Below are positions 42,682-50,904 of a stretch of 51,467 nucleotides of DNA, piece by piece. This stretch comes from Williamsia sp. GTDB lineage: Bacteria > Actinomycetota > Actinomycetes > Mycobacteriales > Mycobacteriaceae. How positions within the stretch are numbered: the first letter of the stretch is position 1; each line of letters starts with the position of its first letter. Location: the NCBI RefSeq assembly GCF_016462415.1, contig NZ_JAEMTF010000016.1:1-51467 (forward strand), in the 5' to 3' direction. Made by a program: the position numbers and the translations under genes. A model generated the notes under the pieces. It was not told where the DNA came from. It searched no databases and saw only the letters and a program-made list of their open reading frames with translations.

Positions 42682-43223
42682 CCTGGCGACCCGGTGACCA
42701 GAATGGTCCACCCGGTCCGGCGTGGGGCCCGTCGCCGTACGCGTGGGATCAGCCAGGTGGGCCACCGACACCCCCGTACGGCCCGTCCACCATGTCGCCC
42801 CATAGACCCCCGCGACGCCGACGCACTCGACGTCTGATCATCCTGATCGTGGTCGTCCTCGCGGTGGTGGGCGGGGCGGTCGGCATCACCGTCGCCGCGA
42901 CATCCGGTGGAGGCGAGTCCCAGGACGGGGCGATCGACAAGGCCGTCACGACGTACACCTCAGCCTTCGCCGCCGGTGACGTCAACGCTCTGCGCTCGTC
43001 CACCTGTCAGGCAGACGCCGGACGGTTCGCCGAACTCGGCGCGCGTGGTGGACCCCCCACAGTTCGACCGAAGACCACCGTCACCGGCGTTCGCACCTCG
43101 GGTGACGATGCCGCCGTGACCGTCTCCCAGGGCTCCGCTGCTCCCATCACCGTGTACTTCCGGAAGGAAGGTGGCGCCTGGAAAGCGTGCCCCTCGGCGG
43201 TCTCGAGCTTCCCGACGCGATGA
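42678..43223 (+). CDS. Single-pass membrane protein with Pro-rich N-terminus and small external domain
   Basis: A 181-residue protein. A Pro/Gly-rich cytoplasmic N-terminus (1-45, PPGPAWGPSPY-like) is followed by RPPRRRRTRR, then a membrane helix (LIILIVVVLAVVGGAVGITVAA, about 53-74). The external domain (about 85-181) looks NTF2/DUF4878-like (IDKAVTTYTSAFAAGDVNAL, followed by VTGVRTSGDDAAVTV and VYFRKEGGAWKAC) with two Cys able to form a disulfide. The start lies in the stop of the upstream gene. The design matches many mycobacterial conserved membrane proteins whose function is unknown. Confidence 0.8.
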   Translation: MTWRPGDQNGPPGPAWGPSPYAWDQPGGPPTPPYGPSTMSPHRPPRRRRTRRLIILIVVVLAVVGGAVGITVAATSGGGESQDGAIDKAVTTYTSAFAAGDVNALRSSTCQADAGRFAELGARGGPPTVRPKTTVTGVRTSGDDAAVTVSQGSAAPITVYFRKEGGAWKACPSAVSSFPTR

Positions 43224-43257
43224 CGAACCACGCCAACAGCAGGGAAACGAGGTCGTG

Positions 43258-44358
43258 ATGACGATGTACCCGCCCCACGGTCGCCCGAGGCGCGGACCGG
43301 TGGTGCTCGCGGCCCTGGTGGTTGTGGCCGTGGTCGCCGCCGGTGTCGGGTTGGCGGTCTTCTGGTCACCGCAGGTTAGTGGCAGCGCCGTGCCGATCGC
43401 CGAGAAGCCCGGATTCGTCACGGTGGACGGTTCACCGGTCGCATTCCGAGACCTGCCCCGCATCGCGCAGGCGACGTTCATCAGGTCCACCGACCCCTGT
43501 GGGTTCATCACGCCGGAGCAGCTACGCGCGATCGGATCCCCGGCGACGCTGGAGCCCGATTCCATCAACACATGTCAGGCGTCGATCAACGTCGGCCAGA
43601 AGTACGACGCCGATGTCTACATCTCGTTCGCTGTGCGGCCGCCGGATGAGGACAGTTCCAACTCGAAGTTCTTCACCGAGACCATGTCCGACCAGGCGGT
43701 CGTGTTCGAGGACGGGAGCCTGGACTGCACCGCGTCGATCGAGATCCAACCGCCGGCGGACCCACGATTCACCGCGCGTGGCGACACTCCCGGGATCACC
43801 CGCCCGGCGACCGCGGTGTGGTTGCAGATCAAGCGGTCCACGAGCGACGCCTCACGCCCCGGCTGTGATCTGACACGCAAGCTGGCGGCGCCGGCCGCCA
43901 AGACGGTGTCGAGCAAACAGTTCCCCGTCCGCAAACAAGGGCCCCAGGTGGCGCCCATCGTGGGTAGGGATCCCTGCGCGATCACCAGGAAGCTACCCGC
44001 GGGGACATCAATGACAGCTTGGCAGCCGAGCAATGACACCGGGGTCAACAAATGTGCGCTGACCCTCGGGACGGAGAAGTCACCGGTGGCCGTCAACGTC
44101 GTCTACGCCCTGCGGACCGAGGGCGGTATGGCCAGCGACCGCGAGGGACTGACAGCCTCCGACATCGGGGGCCGCACCGTCTTCTCGCAGGAGCAGAACG
44201 GTGGCTGCGTCTTCACGACCACAGCCGGGAAAGCGACATCGTTCGCCGGAGGCGGCTCGACGGAACCGACGCTCTACTACCCGATCGTCGTGGTCGGCGG
44301 CCCGTGCGACACGGCCCGCCAACTGCTGCCCATCGTCGCGACACTGGCCGAGAAATGA
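43258..44358 (+). CDS. Membrane-anchored exported protein with two DUF3558-like domains
   Basis: A 366-residue protein with an N-terminal membrane helix (VVLAALVVVAVVAAGVGLAVF, about 15-35) and an external part with two similar halves. Each half opens with a D-P-C motif (TDPCGFITPEQLRAIGSP near 78 and RDPCAITRKLPAG near 240) and contains a second Cys about 30 residues on (NTCQASI; NKCALTL). Later Cys residues (LDCTAS; GGCVFTT) continue this parallel. This is the pattern of DUF3558, a lipoprotein or envelope domain of mycolate bacteria. The ATG at 43258 follows GGGAAACGAGG. It shares layout with the next gene, suggesting duplication. Confidence 0.78.
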   Translation: MTMYPPHGRPRRGPVVLAALVVVAVVAAGVGLAVFWSPQVSGSAVPIAEKPGFVTVDGSPVAFRDLPRIAQATFIRSTDPCGFITPEQLRAIGSPATLEPDSINTCQASINVGQKYDADVYISFAVRPPDEDSSNSKFFTETMSDQAVVFEDGSLDCTASIEIQPPADPRFTARGDTPGITRPATAVWLQIKRSTSDASRPGCDLTRKLAAPAAKTVSSKQFPVRKQGPQVAPIVGRDPCAITRKLPAGTSMTAWQPSNDTGVNKCALTLGTEKSPVAVNVVYALRTEGGMASDREGLTASDIGGRTVFSQEQNGGCVFTTTAGKATSFAGGGSTEPTLYYPIVVVGGPCDTARQLLPIVATLAEK

Positions 44359-44366
44359 GGAGGGCC

Positions 44367-45476
44367 ATGCGCCGGCGACCCGCGGTACTGACACTTTCGG
44401 TGTGCCTTGTCCTGATGGCCTCGGCCTGTGGCGGGGGTTCGGGCCTGTCGCCCGACGGCCGATCGCTCCCCGCCTCCGGGCAGACCGGGCAGCCGGTCGC
44501 GGCGGCACCCGCTCTGCCCGACTACCGAGCGAAACTGCCTGCCGAACAACGACAGCGCTACGAGTTGATGGACAAGTACCGGACCATCGACGCATGCGGT
44601 TTCGTGGATCCGGCAGCGGTCAATCGTTTCCTCTCGGCACCGCTCTACGTAGGACCGACCTCACTGACCGGCCCGGTCGGATGCGCGTTCAACCTCAATC
44701 CGACGAAGACCCCACTCGGGATCGATTCCTTCACGGTCGAGACCGGGGCCATCCTGGAGCCGAACAGGAAACCAAGCGAGATGATCGCCGGAACCGGCGT
44801 CTACGCGGACCGCCTGGGCGCCAGCTGCACTCTCAGCGTGAAGTCGGCGACCGGTCTCCTCGTGGGGTTGCGGACCTCGCAGGCCGGGCAGACGCAACTG
44901 TTCGGTCCGGCGGTCGACGTCTGCGGCCCCATCCGAGGGGTCATCACCGCATCGCTTCCCCGACTGCGGATGGCCACCCCACCCGCAACCGGCGTGATGC
45001 GCTCGAAAGGCGCACGGCTGGACCCCTGCACGGCCATCGCCGGCGTGCTGGACAAGTTCCCCAAGGCGACCTCGCTCACGGCAGAGTCGCAGTACCAGTT
45101 CACTAACACCACCCAGTGTCAGATCTCGCTGACGGGCGGGTCGATGCTGGACGAGGACAACAAGGCGACAGTGGGCATTCGCCTCGTACCCGACACCGAC
45201 ACCCTCCTCTACGACGACAGCTACAGCTCGATGCGCGTTCTCGGTGTCCCCGGCAGCGAGGGGATCAACCAGTACACCAAGTGCAACGTGGAAGTCCGTC
45301 TGGGCGACGATCAACCCCGCATCGCGACCACGTCGTGGACGACGTTGAAGATCTTCGACGTGAGCGAGAAAGACACGGAGGACCTCGTCGACTCGGTCAA
45401 GGTCGACGGCACGGACTGCGCCACCGCCGAACGCATGGCGGTGGCCGTCACCGCCGCCTACAAGGCGATCAGATGA
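44367..45476 (+). CDS. DUF3558-type lipoprotein
   Basis: A 369-residue lipoprotein. The signal peptide ends in the lipobox LMAS-AC with the lipidated Cys at about 21 (MASACGGGSG). The mature part has two related halves, each starting with a Cys-containing IDACGFVDPAAV or LDPCTAIAGVL motif and further Cys (VGCAFNL; TQCQISL; TKCNVEV; TDCATAE). This mirrors the preceding protein. The start at 44367 is chosen for AGGAGG just upstream; an ATG at 44355 overlaps the previous stop. It is the last gene of the operon 41773-45476 and is followed by a hairpin terminator. The role in the envelope is unknown. Confidence 0.82.
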   Translation: MRRRPAVLTLSVCLVLMASACGGGSGLSPDGRSLPASGQTGQPVAAAPALPDYRAKLPAEQRQRYELMDKYRTIDACGFVDPAAVNRFLSAPLYVGPTSLTGPVGCAFNLNPTKTPLGIDSFTVETGAILEPNRKPSEMIAGTGVYADRLGASCTLSVKSATGLLVGLRTSQAGQTQLFGPAVDVCGPIRGVITASLPRLRMATPPATGVMRSKGARLDPCTAIAGVLDKFPKATSLTAESQYQFTNTTQCQISLTGGSMLDEDNKATVGIRLVPDTDTLLYDDSYSSMRVLGVPGSEGINQYTKCNVEVRLGDDQPRIATTSWTTLKIFDVSEKDTEDLVDSVKVDGTDCATAERMAVAVTAAYKAIR

Positions 45477-45499
45477 GCGAGAGTGTTCGACGGTGATTC

Positions 45500-45528
45500 C
45501 CTGTCGGGATTCCGTGACACCCGACAGG
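45500..45528 (+). terminator. Hairpin terminator after the exported-protein operon
   Basis: Arms CCTGTCGGG (45500-45508) and CCCGACAGG (45520-45528) pair perfectly around an 11-base loop, 23 bp after the lipoprotein stop. There is no T-run. Confidence 0.6.
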
Positions 45529-45666
45529 TCCGCAACCCGATGTCTGTGACATCTGACGTCTGATTCACTTTATCGGCCGATCGCCCGCACGTACCGACCC
45601 GCGGCGTTACCGTCGAAACGCGGGTCCGGGGAACGATGTCCCGCGCGACGAGAGGGATTCGCTTCG

Positions 45667-46737
45667 ATGGTCTTCACCGCCCACGGGCCCGAGTCGGGCC
45701 GAGAACCGGTCGGCGAGGACGCCGACATGCCCTGGCACTCGACCCGCGGATCCCGCCGATCCCGCACCCTCAACAGCTATCTCGGGCTGGCCATACCGGC
45801 TCTGAGCTCGGGCTTCGGGCTGCGTTCGGTGGACGCCCGCACAGCCCCCTCCCCCGCGATGATCAAGGCGTATCGCCCGGTCGTCAACCAGTCGATGATC
45901 CGGTTGAGTCCGGTTCCACGTGGAACATCGGTCTCGCAGGTTCGCGAGCGGCACGGCGTGCGGGGCGAATGGGTGCACGGTCGGGGCGTCACGCCCGGCG
46001 GCACGATCATCTATTACCTGCACGGCAGCGGCTTCGTCGTCTGCTCTCCCCGCACACATCGCGGGCTGGTGTCACGCCTGTCGACGCTCACCGGTCTCCC
46101 CGCGTTCAGCCTCGACTACCGGCTCGGGCCCGAGCACCGGTTCCCCGCCGCGGGTGACGACGCCATCGCGGGGTACCAGTGGTTGCTCGACAAGGGTTAT
46201 TCGCAGAACCAGATCGTCGTCGCCGGCGACTCGGCCGGCGGTCACATGGCGCTCGATCTGCTCGCCCACAACCACGCTCTCGGCATCGGCCAACCCCGCG
46301 CCATGGTGCTGTTCTCGCCGCTGTCCGACCCGACCTTCGGATTGTCGCTGGCCCGGCAGAACGGCGGACACCGTGACCCGATGATCGATGCGCGGCTCGG
46401 GGCCAACGTCATCCGGATGTATCTCGGGGACATCGCCGATGATCATCCACGGCTGACCATCCCCGTCACACCGGACATGGAGCTGCCGCCGACGCTGATC
46501 CAGGCCGGGTCTCTCGAGGTGATGGCCGACGACGCCCGCGACATCCACCACCGCCTGACCGCGGCGGGCGGACGCAGCGAGCTGCAGATCTGGCCCGATC
46601 AGACCCACGTGTTCCAGATGTTCCCGCTGTTCGCGCCGGAGTCTGCTCGAGCGGTCCGGGCCGCGGCATCGTTTGTCACCCGCCAGTTCGACCGACCACG
46701 CGCGAACGCCGCGGTCGAGGACCGCGGCGGCGCGTGA
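45667..46737 (+). CDS. Alpha/beta hydrolase-3 family esterase (HSL-like)
   Basis: A 356-residue esterase of the hormone-sensitive-lipase-like family. Its oxyanion motif is HGSGF (119-123), a Gly-to-Ser variant of HGGGF. Then follow LDYRLGPEHRFPAAGDDAIAGYQWL, the nucleophile Ser189 in GDSAGG, an acidic residue in AGSLEVMADDA and His in DQTHVFQMF. The enzyme hydrolyses short to medium acyl esters, and related mycobacterial Lip proteins work on cell-envelope or storage lipids. The N-terminal 60 residues are extra. An alternative ATG at 45727 would shorten it by 20 residues. The upstream region has GAGAGGG but at long spacing. Confidence 0.87.
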   Translation: MVFTAHGPESGREPVGEDADMPWHSTRGSRRSRTLNSYLGLAIPALSSGFGLRSVDARTAPSPAMIKAYRPVVNQSMIRLSPVPRGTSVSQVRERHGVRGEWVHGRGVTPGGTIIYYLHGSGFVVCSPRTHRGLVSRLSTLTGLPAFSLDYRLGPEHRFPAAGDDAIAGYQWLLDKGYSQNQIVVAGDSAGGHMALDLLAHNHALGIGQPRAMVLFSPLSDPTFGLSLARQNGGHRDPMIDARLGANVIRMYLGDIADDHPRLTIPVTPDMELPPTLIQAGSLEVMADDARDIHHRLTAAGGRSELQIWPDQTHVFQMFPLFAPESARAVRAAASFVTRQFDRPRANAAVEDRGGA

Positions 46738-46752
46738 CGATCTGACCACTGA

Positions 46753-47322
46753 TCAGCGGGTCATCATCACCGGCGAGGTGACCGGCGAGACCGCTGCACC
46801 CTGCGTGGCGGCCAACTGCGTGCGCAGTGCCCGGGACCGGGAGACGAGACCGACGACCCGGACCGCCACCATGGTCAGCGCCCAGATCACGAAGAACGGT
46901 GCGATCGCCTCGGCGGTGAGGTGCATCGACATCATGTGTTCACCGACCCAGTTCTGGAACGTCGGGATGTCGGACACGGCCCAGACGAATCCGATCCGCG
47001 CGACCATCGCGACGAGCCAGACGGCGACGAACGCGCCGCCGCAGCGGGTCATGATCTGCCCGGTGGTCCGGTCGGCCCACATCGCGGTCGACGCGTAGGC
47101 CAACGCACCGAACACGATTCCGATCACCGCGCCGACGAGATAGAGCAGCACCGAGTTGTGGTCGGTGGGTGCGTCCTTGAGGTAGGAGTAGCCGAATCCG
47201 GACACGGCCAGGATGGGCAGGGCGATCTTGTGCCATCCGAAATGCCTTGTGCCGTACTGGGTGGCCATCATGAGGGCGAAGATTCCGCCGCTGATCTCGA
47301 CTGCCTGCGTGAGGTCGGACAT
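46753..47322 (-). CDS. Integral membrane protein divergent from a two-component system
   Basis: A 189-residue protein with four to five predicted helices (about 13-28, 33-50, 58-80, 97-115 and 138-158) and a short Arg/Thr-rich tail. The region HFGWHKIALPILAVSGFGYSYL resembles the general layout of small YoaS/CcdC-like membrane proteins, but I cannot assign a family. AAGGAG lies six bases before the ATG. It faces the kinase gene across a 173-bp spacer with repeated GTGGAG motifs, the usual layout of a sensor system and its target gene. Confidence 0.78.
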   Translation of the reverse strand: MSDLTQAVEISGGIFALMMATQYGTRHFGWHKIALPILAVSGFGYSYLKDAPTDHNSVLLYLVGAVIGIVFGALAYASTAMWADRTTGQIMTRCGGAFVAVWLVAMVARIGFVWAVSDIPTFQNWVGEHMMSMHLTAEAIAPFFVIWALTMVAVRVVGLVSRSRALRTQLAATQGAAVSPVTSPVMMTR

Positions 47323-47415
47323 CGTTACTCCTTGGGTTGTCCCGGTGGGCCGGTGCGACCGGTGTGTCGCTCGAGATCAACTCTGCTGCGACGCGGCCGA
47401 AAGCGGATCGACCCC

Positions 47416-47460
47416 GCAGTGGAGCCCGGGTGGAGAAATCCCTCCACCCGCGGGTGGAGG
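47416..47460. promoter_or_regulatory. Repeated GTGGAG operator between the membrane protein and kinase genes
   Basis: Within 45 bp there are GTGGAG copies at 47419-47424, 47430-47435 and 47454-47459. Inverted CTCCAC at 47442-47447 forms, with the last direct copy, a perfect 20-bp palindrome (47441-47460, half-site CCTCCACCCG). Such clustering suggests a cooperatively bound operator, probably for the response regulator at 48650. Confidence 0.65.
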
Positions 47461-47495
47461 ACGAATGCGCCCGGTCGATGGCATCGTGTTCACCT

Positions 47496-48653
47496 ATGCG
47501 CGTTCCGAACCTGTCCCGACTGGCCCCGCCCGTACCGGCCGACGGTCACCAGGGCGCGGGGATCACCGATGCGACGATGGTCCGGCTGCTGCCACTGATC
47601 AACGTTGTCGTGGTTGTCTGGGCGTGGTTCACCGTCTCGCCGCTCGGCTTGTCGGGCTCGGGTCTCTACGGGCTGATCCTGATGATCGTGGGTTCGTTCG
47701 CGATGTCGCTGCGGCTGTTGCCGTCGAACGTCCTGGCGTTCCGGCAGAGCTTCGTGGCCACCCTCATCGGCGCGGTGGTGGCCGGTCTGCTGTTCGGGTT
47801 CGACTCGTCCAGTGCCGCAACGGCCTTCGCGCCGATCATCGCCGGCACGGCGGGCTTTCGATTCACCCCGGTGCCGGCACTGACCATCGCCGTGATCACC
47901 TCGGCGACCGCGTTTCTCGCCACGGCAGTCCACTACGACGGCATCCCCTACTGGGCCCTGATGGTGGGACTCGCCGTGCTCATCGGGATGACGCGCCGTG
48001 ACCGCAGCGAAGCGCTACGCCTCGCCAGGGAGAAGGTGGAGCAGACCGAGCGTGCCGTGGCGTCGGAGAGTCGAGCCCAGGTGCTCGCCGAGCGGGCGCG
48101 GGTGGCCCGCGAGATCCACGACGTCCTCGCCCATTCGCTGTCGGGGGTGAACATGCAGCTCAACCTCGCCGACGCGCTCCTCGAGGACGGTCGGGCCGAC
48201 GCCGGACGGAAGGCGGTGGCCGTCGCCCAGACCCTGGTGACCGACGGGCTCGTCGAGGCCCGCAAAGCCGTCTACGCGCTGCGCGACGAACGCCGCGACC
48301 TCGTCGCGACCATCGAGGCGATGTCGCTGGGCAGCACCGAGACGGTCACGGTGACCGGCCGACCGCGGGCGATCGACAGCCAGACCAGCGGACACCTCGA
48401 ACGCATCGTCGGCGAGGCGTTGACGAATGCGCGCAGACACGCCCCCGGTGCGCCCACTACGGTGACCGTCGAATTCGGGACTGATCTACTGACCATCGAG
48501 GTGGTCAACGCGACGACGGGAGATCAGGTGTTCGACGACGGTGCCGGTGTCGGTGTGACGGGAATGCGCGAGCGGGCGGCCGAGATCGGCGCGCGGCTCA
48601 CGGTCGTGGGCGACGGGCGCAGCTGGACCGTGCGCGTGGAGGTCGACCTGTGA
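47496..48653 (+). CDS. HisKA_3-type sensor histidine kinase (LiaS/YxjM-like)
   Basis: A 385-residue kinase. Residues 30-165 hold about six hydrophobic helices with only short loops, so no external ligand domain is visible. A Glu/Arg-rich coiled linker (170-203) leads to the phosphoacceptor His208 in REIHDVLAHSLSG. The ATPase domain has EALTNARRHAPG (N box) and DGAGVGVTGMRER (G2), while the classical G1 box is weak (VNATTGDQVFDDG). The ATG at 47496 has no Shine-Dalgarno, suggesting a leaderless start; other starts are possible. The stop overlaps the regulator start (GTGA). Confidence 0.88.
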   Translation: MRVPNLSRLAPPVPADGHQGAGITDATMVRLLPLINVVVVVWAWFTVSPLGLSGSGLYGLILMIVGSFAMSLRLLPSNVLAFRQSFVATLIGAVVAGLLFGFDSSSAATAFAPIIAGTAGFRFTPVPALTIAVITSATAFLATAVHYDGIPYWALMVGLAVLIGMTRRDRSEALRLAREKVEQTERAVASESRAQVLAERARVAREIHDVLAHSLSGVNMQLNLADALLEDGRADAGRKAVAVAQTLVTDGLVEARKAVYALRDERRDLVATIEAMSLGSTETVTVTGRPRAIDSQTSGHLERIVGEALTNARRHAPGAPTTVTVEFGTDLLTIEVVNATTGDQVFDDGAGVGVTGMRERAAEIGARLTVVGDGRSWTVRVEVDL

Positions 48654-49348
48654 CCACTGGTCCGACCGCAGCCGCGAATCCGACCGAGCCGATCCGCGTG
48701 GTCATCGCCGATGACCAGGCCACCATTCGCGACGCGCTGGCGGCGATGCTGGATCTGGTGTCGGACCTCTCGATCGTCGCCACCGCCGCCGACGGCGCCG
48801 CACTGGTCGACGCGGTGCGCGAACACAGACCCGATGTGGTCCTGACCGACCTGAGGATGCCGGTGATGGACGGCGCCGACGCCACCCGCACGCTGCTGGG
48901 CGAGAACCCGGAGTTGCCGGTCATCGTGCTCACCACGTTCGATGACGACGAGTCGGTCTTCCGTGCGCTCGACGCCGGCGCGCGCGGTTATCTGACCAAG
49001 GACGCCAACCGCCACGAGCTCGCCGCGGCGATCCGATCCGCGGCAGCCGGACAGTCCGTGCTCGATCGCACTGTGCAGCAACGACTTCTTCGCGGTGCCC
49101 GCGCCGGTGCCGACGATCCTGCCACCGCCCCTGCGAACGACCCGGGACTCGACTCCCTGACCACCCGTGAACGAGAGGTGTTGACGCACATGGCGGACGG
49201 ATCGACCAACCGCGAGATCGCGGCGACGTTGTTCGTCAGCGAGTCCACCGTCAAGACCCACATCAACAACGTGTTCGCCAAACTGGCCCTGCGCGACCGC
49301 GCCCAGGCGGTCGCCTACGCCTACCGGCACGGGCTCGTCTCGGAGTAG
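48650..49348 (+). CDS. NarL/LuxR-family response regulator
   Basis: A 232-residue regulator started by GTG inside the kinase stop. The receiver domain has the ADDQ acidic pair, the phosphoacceptor Asp67 (VVLTDLRMPVMDG), Thr in VLTTFDD and Lys in YLTKDAN. The LuxR-type helix-turn-helix reads LTTREREVLTHMADGSTNREIAATLFVSESTVKTHINNVF. It belongs to the LiaR/DesR class. Its likely targets are the divergent membrane protein gene and its own operon through the GTGGAG repeats. A Pro/Ala-rich linker of about 25 residues joins the two domains. Confidence 0.93.
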   Translation: MTTGPTAAANPTEPIRVVIADDQATIRDALAAMLDLVSDLSIVATAADGAALVDAVREHRPDVVLTDLRMPVMDGADATRTLLGENPELPVIVLTTFDDDESVFRALDAGARGYLTKDANRHELAAAIRSAAAGQSVLDRTVQQRLLRGARAGADDPATAPANDPGLDSLTTREREVLTHMADGSTNREIAATLFVSESTVKTHINNVFAKLALRDRAQAVAYAYRHGLVSE

Positions 49349-49370
49349 ATCGGAACGGTCCCGCCGGAGC

Positions 49371-49388
49371 CGCGCTCCGCGGAGCGCG
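49371..49388. repeat. CTCCGCGGAG palindrome, copy 1
   Basis: CGCG + CTCCGCGGAG + CGCG is a perfect 18-bp palindrome 23 bp after the response regulator stop. It can form a hairpin and may end that transcript. It is the first of four copies around the DUF222-HNH gene. Confidence 0.8.
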
Positions 49389-49459
49389 CGCCACTCTGGT
49401 TGTCAGTGGTCCTCGATACCATCACCGCAGTACATAACTGCATGTCATCGGGGGAAAAC

Positions 49460-50875
49460 ATGACGGTCACAGCCATTGCGTCGAAACGCTCCGCGGAGAG
49501 CGGGGACGACGCTCACGACATCTTCGATCACGCGAGCCCGGGCGGCCTGTCAGATGGGGCTCTCACCGAGCGCGTCGTGGGATACGCCAGTCAGATCGCG
49601 GCCCTGACCGCCCGGTTCCTCGATCTGCTGCGAGAGTTCGACACCCGTGGGGTGTGGTCCGGGGAGGGCATCAATTCGTGCGCGCACTGGTTGTCGTGGC
49701 GCACCGGGTTGTCGCTGCGCGCGGCGCAGGATCATCTGCGTATCGCCCATGCACTGCACGACCTGCCGCAGATGCACGAGGCGTTCGCCGAGGGCCGGCT
49801 GTCGTACTCGAAGGTGCGTGCTCTGACGCGGGTGGCGACCCCGGACCGCGAAGAGGAACTGGTGTCGGTGGCGCTGTCGGCGACCGCAGCACAGGTCGAG
49901 AAGATCGTCCGATCGATCAGACACATCGACCGGAGCGAGGACGAATCACGTAGTGGCCACATCGAATCGACTGCTCAATGGCGGTGGAACGACGACGGGA
50001 CGCTCGCGGTCACGATGCGTCTCGCGCCCGTCGACGGAGCGCGATTCCTCGCCGGTGTGGTGCGCAGCGAATACGAACGGACCCGCACCGCCGACGACCC
50101 CGATGTGCCCCTCCCTGACTCCGACGACACCTCGGGTGACAGCGCTCCGCGGAGCGCGAGTGGAGCGGTCGATCTGTGGCGCCACGTCCCGTCGAACATC
50201 GCTGACGCGGTGGTCGCGATGGCCGACACCGCCCAGACCGTGATCGCGATGCCCGAGTTCGCACCCGGCGCGGAGGTCGTGATCCACAGTGAGACAGACG
50301 CCGACGCTGATTCTGCTCAGGCGCATCTCGATGCCGGGCCGGCCATCACCGGCGCTGAGGTCGACGAGGCCTCGTGCGGCGGGTCGACCCGGCGGGTCAC
50401 ACACAGGAAAGGCCGCAAGGGTGTCGCCCTCAAGATGGGTCGCAAGCGGCGTCTGCCCACGCGTGCTCTGCTGCGGGTGGTGTTCGAACGCGACCGCGGA
50501 TGTCGACATCCGGGGTGCGGTCGGACGCGTCATCTGCATGCACACCACGTCCGGTTCTGGCGAGACGGCGGCACCACCGATCCCGACAACCTCATCATGC
50601 TGTGCTCGACGCATCACCGTGCGTTGCACCACGGGGGGTTCTCGATCCGCGCCCTGGGGGCACAACAGTTCTCGTTCCACCGCACCGATGGCTCGCTGAT
50701 CGAGGTCGCCCCGGCCACGCAGGCGCCGGCGAACTGGCGGCCAGACGCCCACATCGCACCCGACGCGGTCGAGCCCGTCGGCGGTGGACGACTCGATCTC
50801 GGCTACACCCTCGAAGTGCTCTACGCGGCTTGGGAATGGCGAGAAGGTCAACTGACAACTCCGATCGCCGCGTGA
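49460..50875 (+). CDS. DUF222 plus HNH endonuclease domain protein (13E12 family)
   Basis: A 471-residue protein of the 13E12 repeat family. The DUF222 region (about 30-330) includes WLSWRTGLSLRAAQDHLRIAHAL and the GRLSYSKVRALTRVA helix-turn-helix-like segment. The C-terminal HNH region (about 355-425) has CRHPGCGRTRHLHAHHVRFWRDGG with zinc-type Cys residues, then DNLIMLCSTHHRALHHGGF, complete for the ligands. In M. tuberculosis, REP13E12 copies are integration sites for phiRv1. GGGGGAAAAC precedes the ATG. Palindrome copies lie inside the gene and keep frame. The family is often mobile or multicopy; the function is unknown. Confidence 0.9.
   Translation: MTVTAIASKRSAESGDDAHDIFDHASPGGLSDGALTERVVGYASQIAALTARFLDLLREFDTRGVWSGEGINSCAHWLSWRTGLSLRAAQDHLRIAHALHDLPQMHEAFAEGRLSYSKVRALTRVATPDREEELVSVALSATAAQVEKIVRSIRHIDRSEDESRSGHIESTAQWRWNDDGTLAVTMRLAPVDGARFLAGVVRSEYERTRTADDPDVPLPDSDDTSGDSAPRSASGAVDLWRHVPSNIADAVVAMADTAQTVIAMPEFAPGAEVVIHSETDADADSAQAHLDAGPAITGAEVDEASCGGSTRRVTHRKGRKGVALKMGRKRRLPTRALLRVVFERDRGCRHPGCGRTRHLHAHHVRFWRDGGTTDPDNLIMLCSTHHRALHHGGFSIRALGAQQFSFHRTDGSLIEVAPATQAPANWRPDAHIAPDAVEPVGGGRLDLGYTLEVLYAAWEWREGQLTTPIAA
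49488..49503. repeat. CTCCGCGGAG palindrome, copy 2, inside the DUF222-HNH gene
   Basis: CGCTCCGCGGAGAGCG is the same core with one extra A breaking the outer arms. It encodes part of KRSAESG near the N-terminus of the DUF222-HNH protein. Confidence 0.7.
50142..50157. repeat. CTCCGCGGAG palindrome, copy 3, inside the DUF222-HNH gene
   Basis: GCGCTCCGCGGAGCGC is perfect over 16 bp and encodes SAPRSAS in an acidic Asp/Ser-rich linker of DUF222, a place that tolerates insertions. Confidence 0.8.
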
Positions 50876-50897
50876 TCGCGCTCCGCGGAGCGCGATC
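50874..50897. repeat. CTCCGCGGAG palindrome, copy 4, overlapping the DUF222-HNH stop
   Basis: A perfect 24-bp palindrome (outer arms GATCGCG around the CTCCGCGGAG core) begins within the stop codon of the DUF222-HNH gene and ends eight bases before the stop of the converging EEP gene. It could act as a bidirectional terminator. Confidence 0.8.
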
Positions 50898-50904
50898 GGC
50901 GTGT

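Noticed and set aside
49371-50897. An insertion sequence or prophage around the DUF222-HNH gene
   Set aside because: No transposase, integrase, target-site duplication or terminal repeat pair fitting an IS was found. The palindromes are short and internal.
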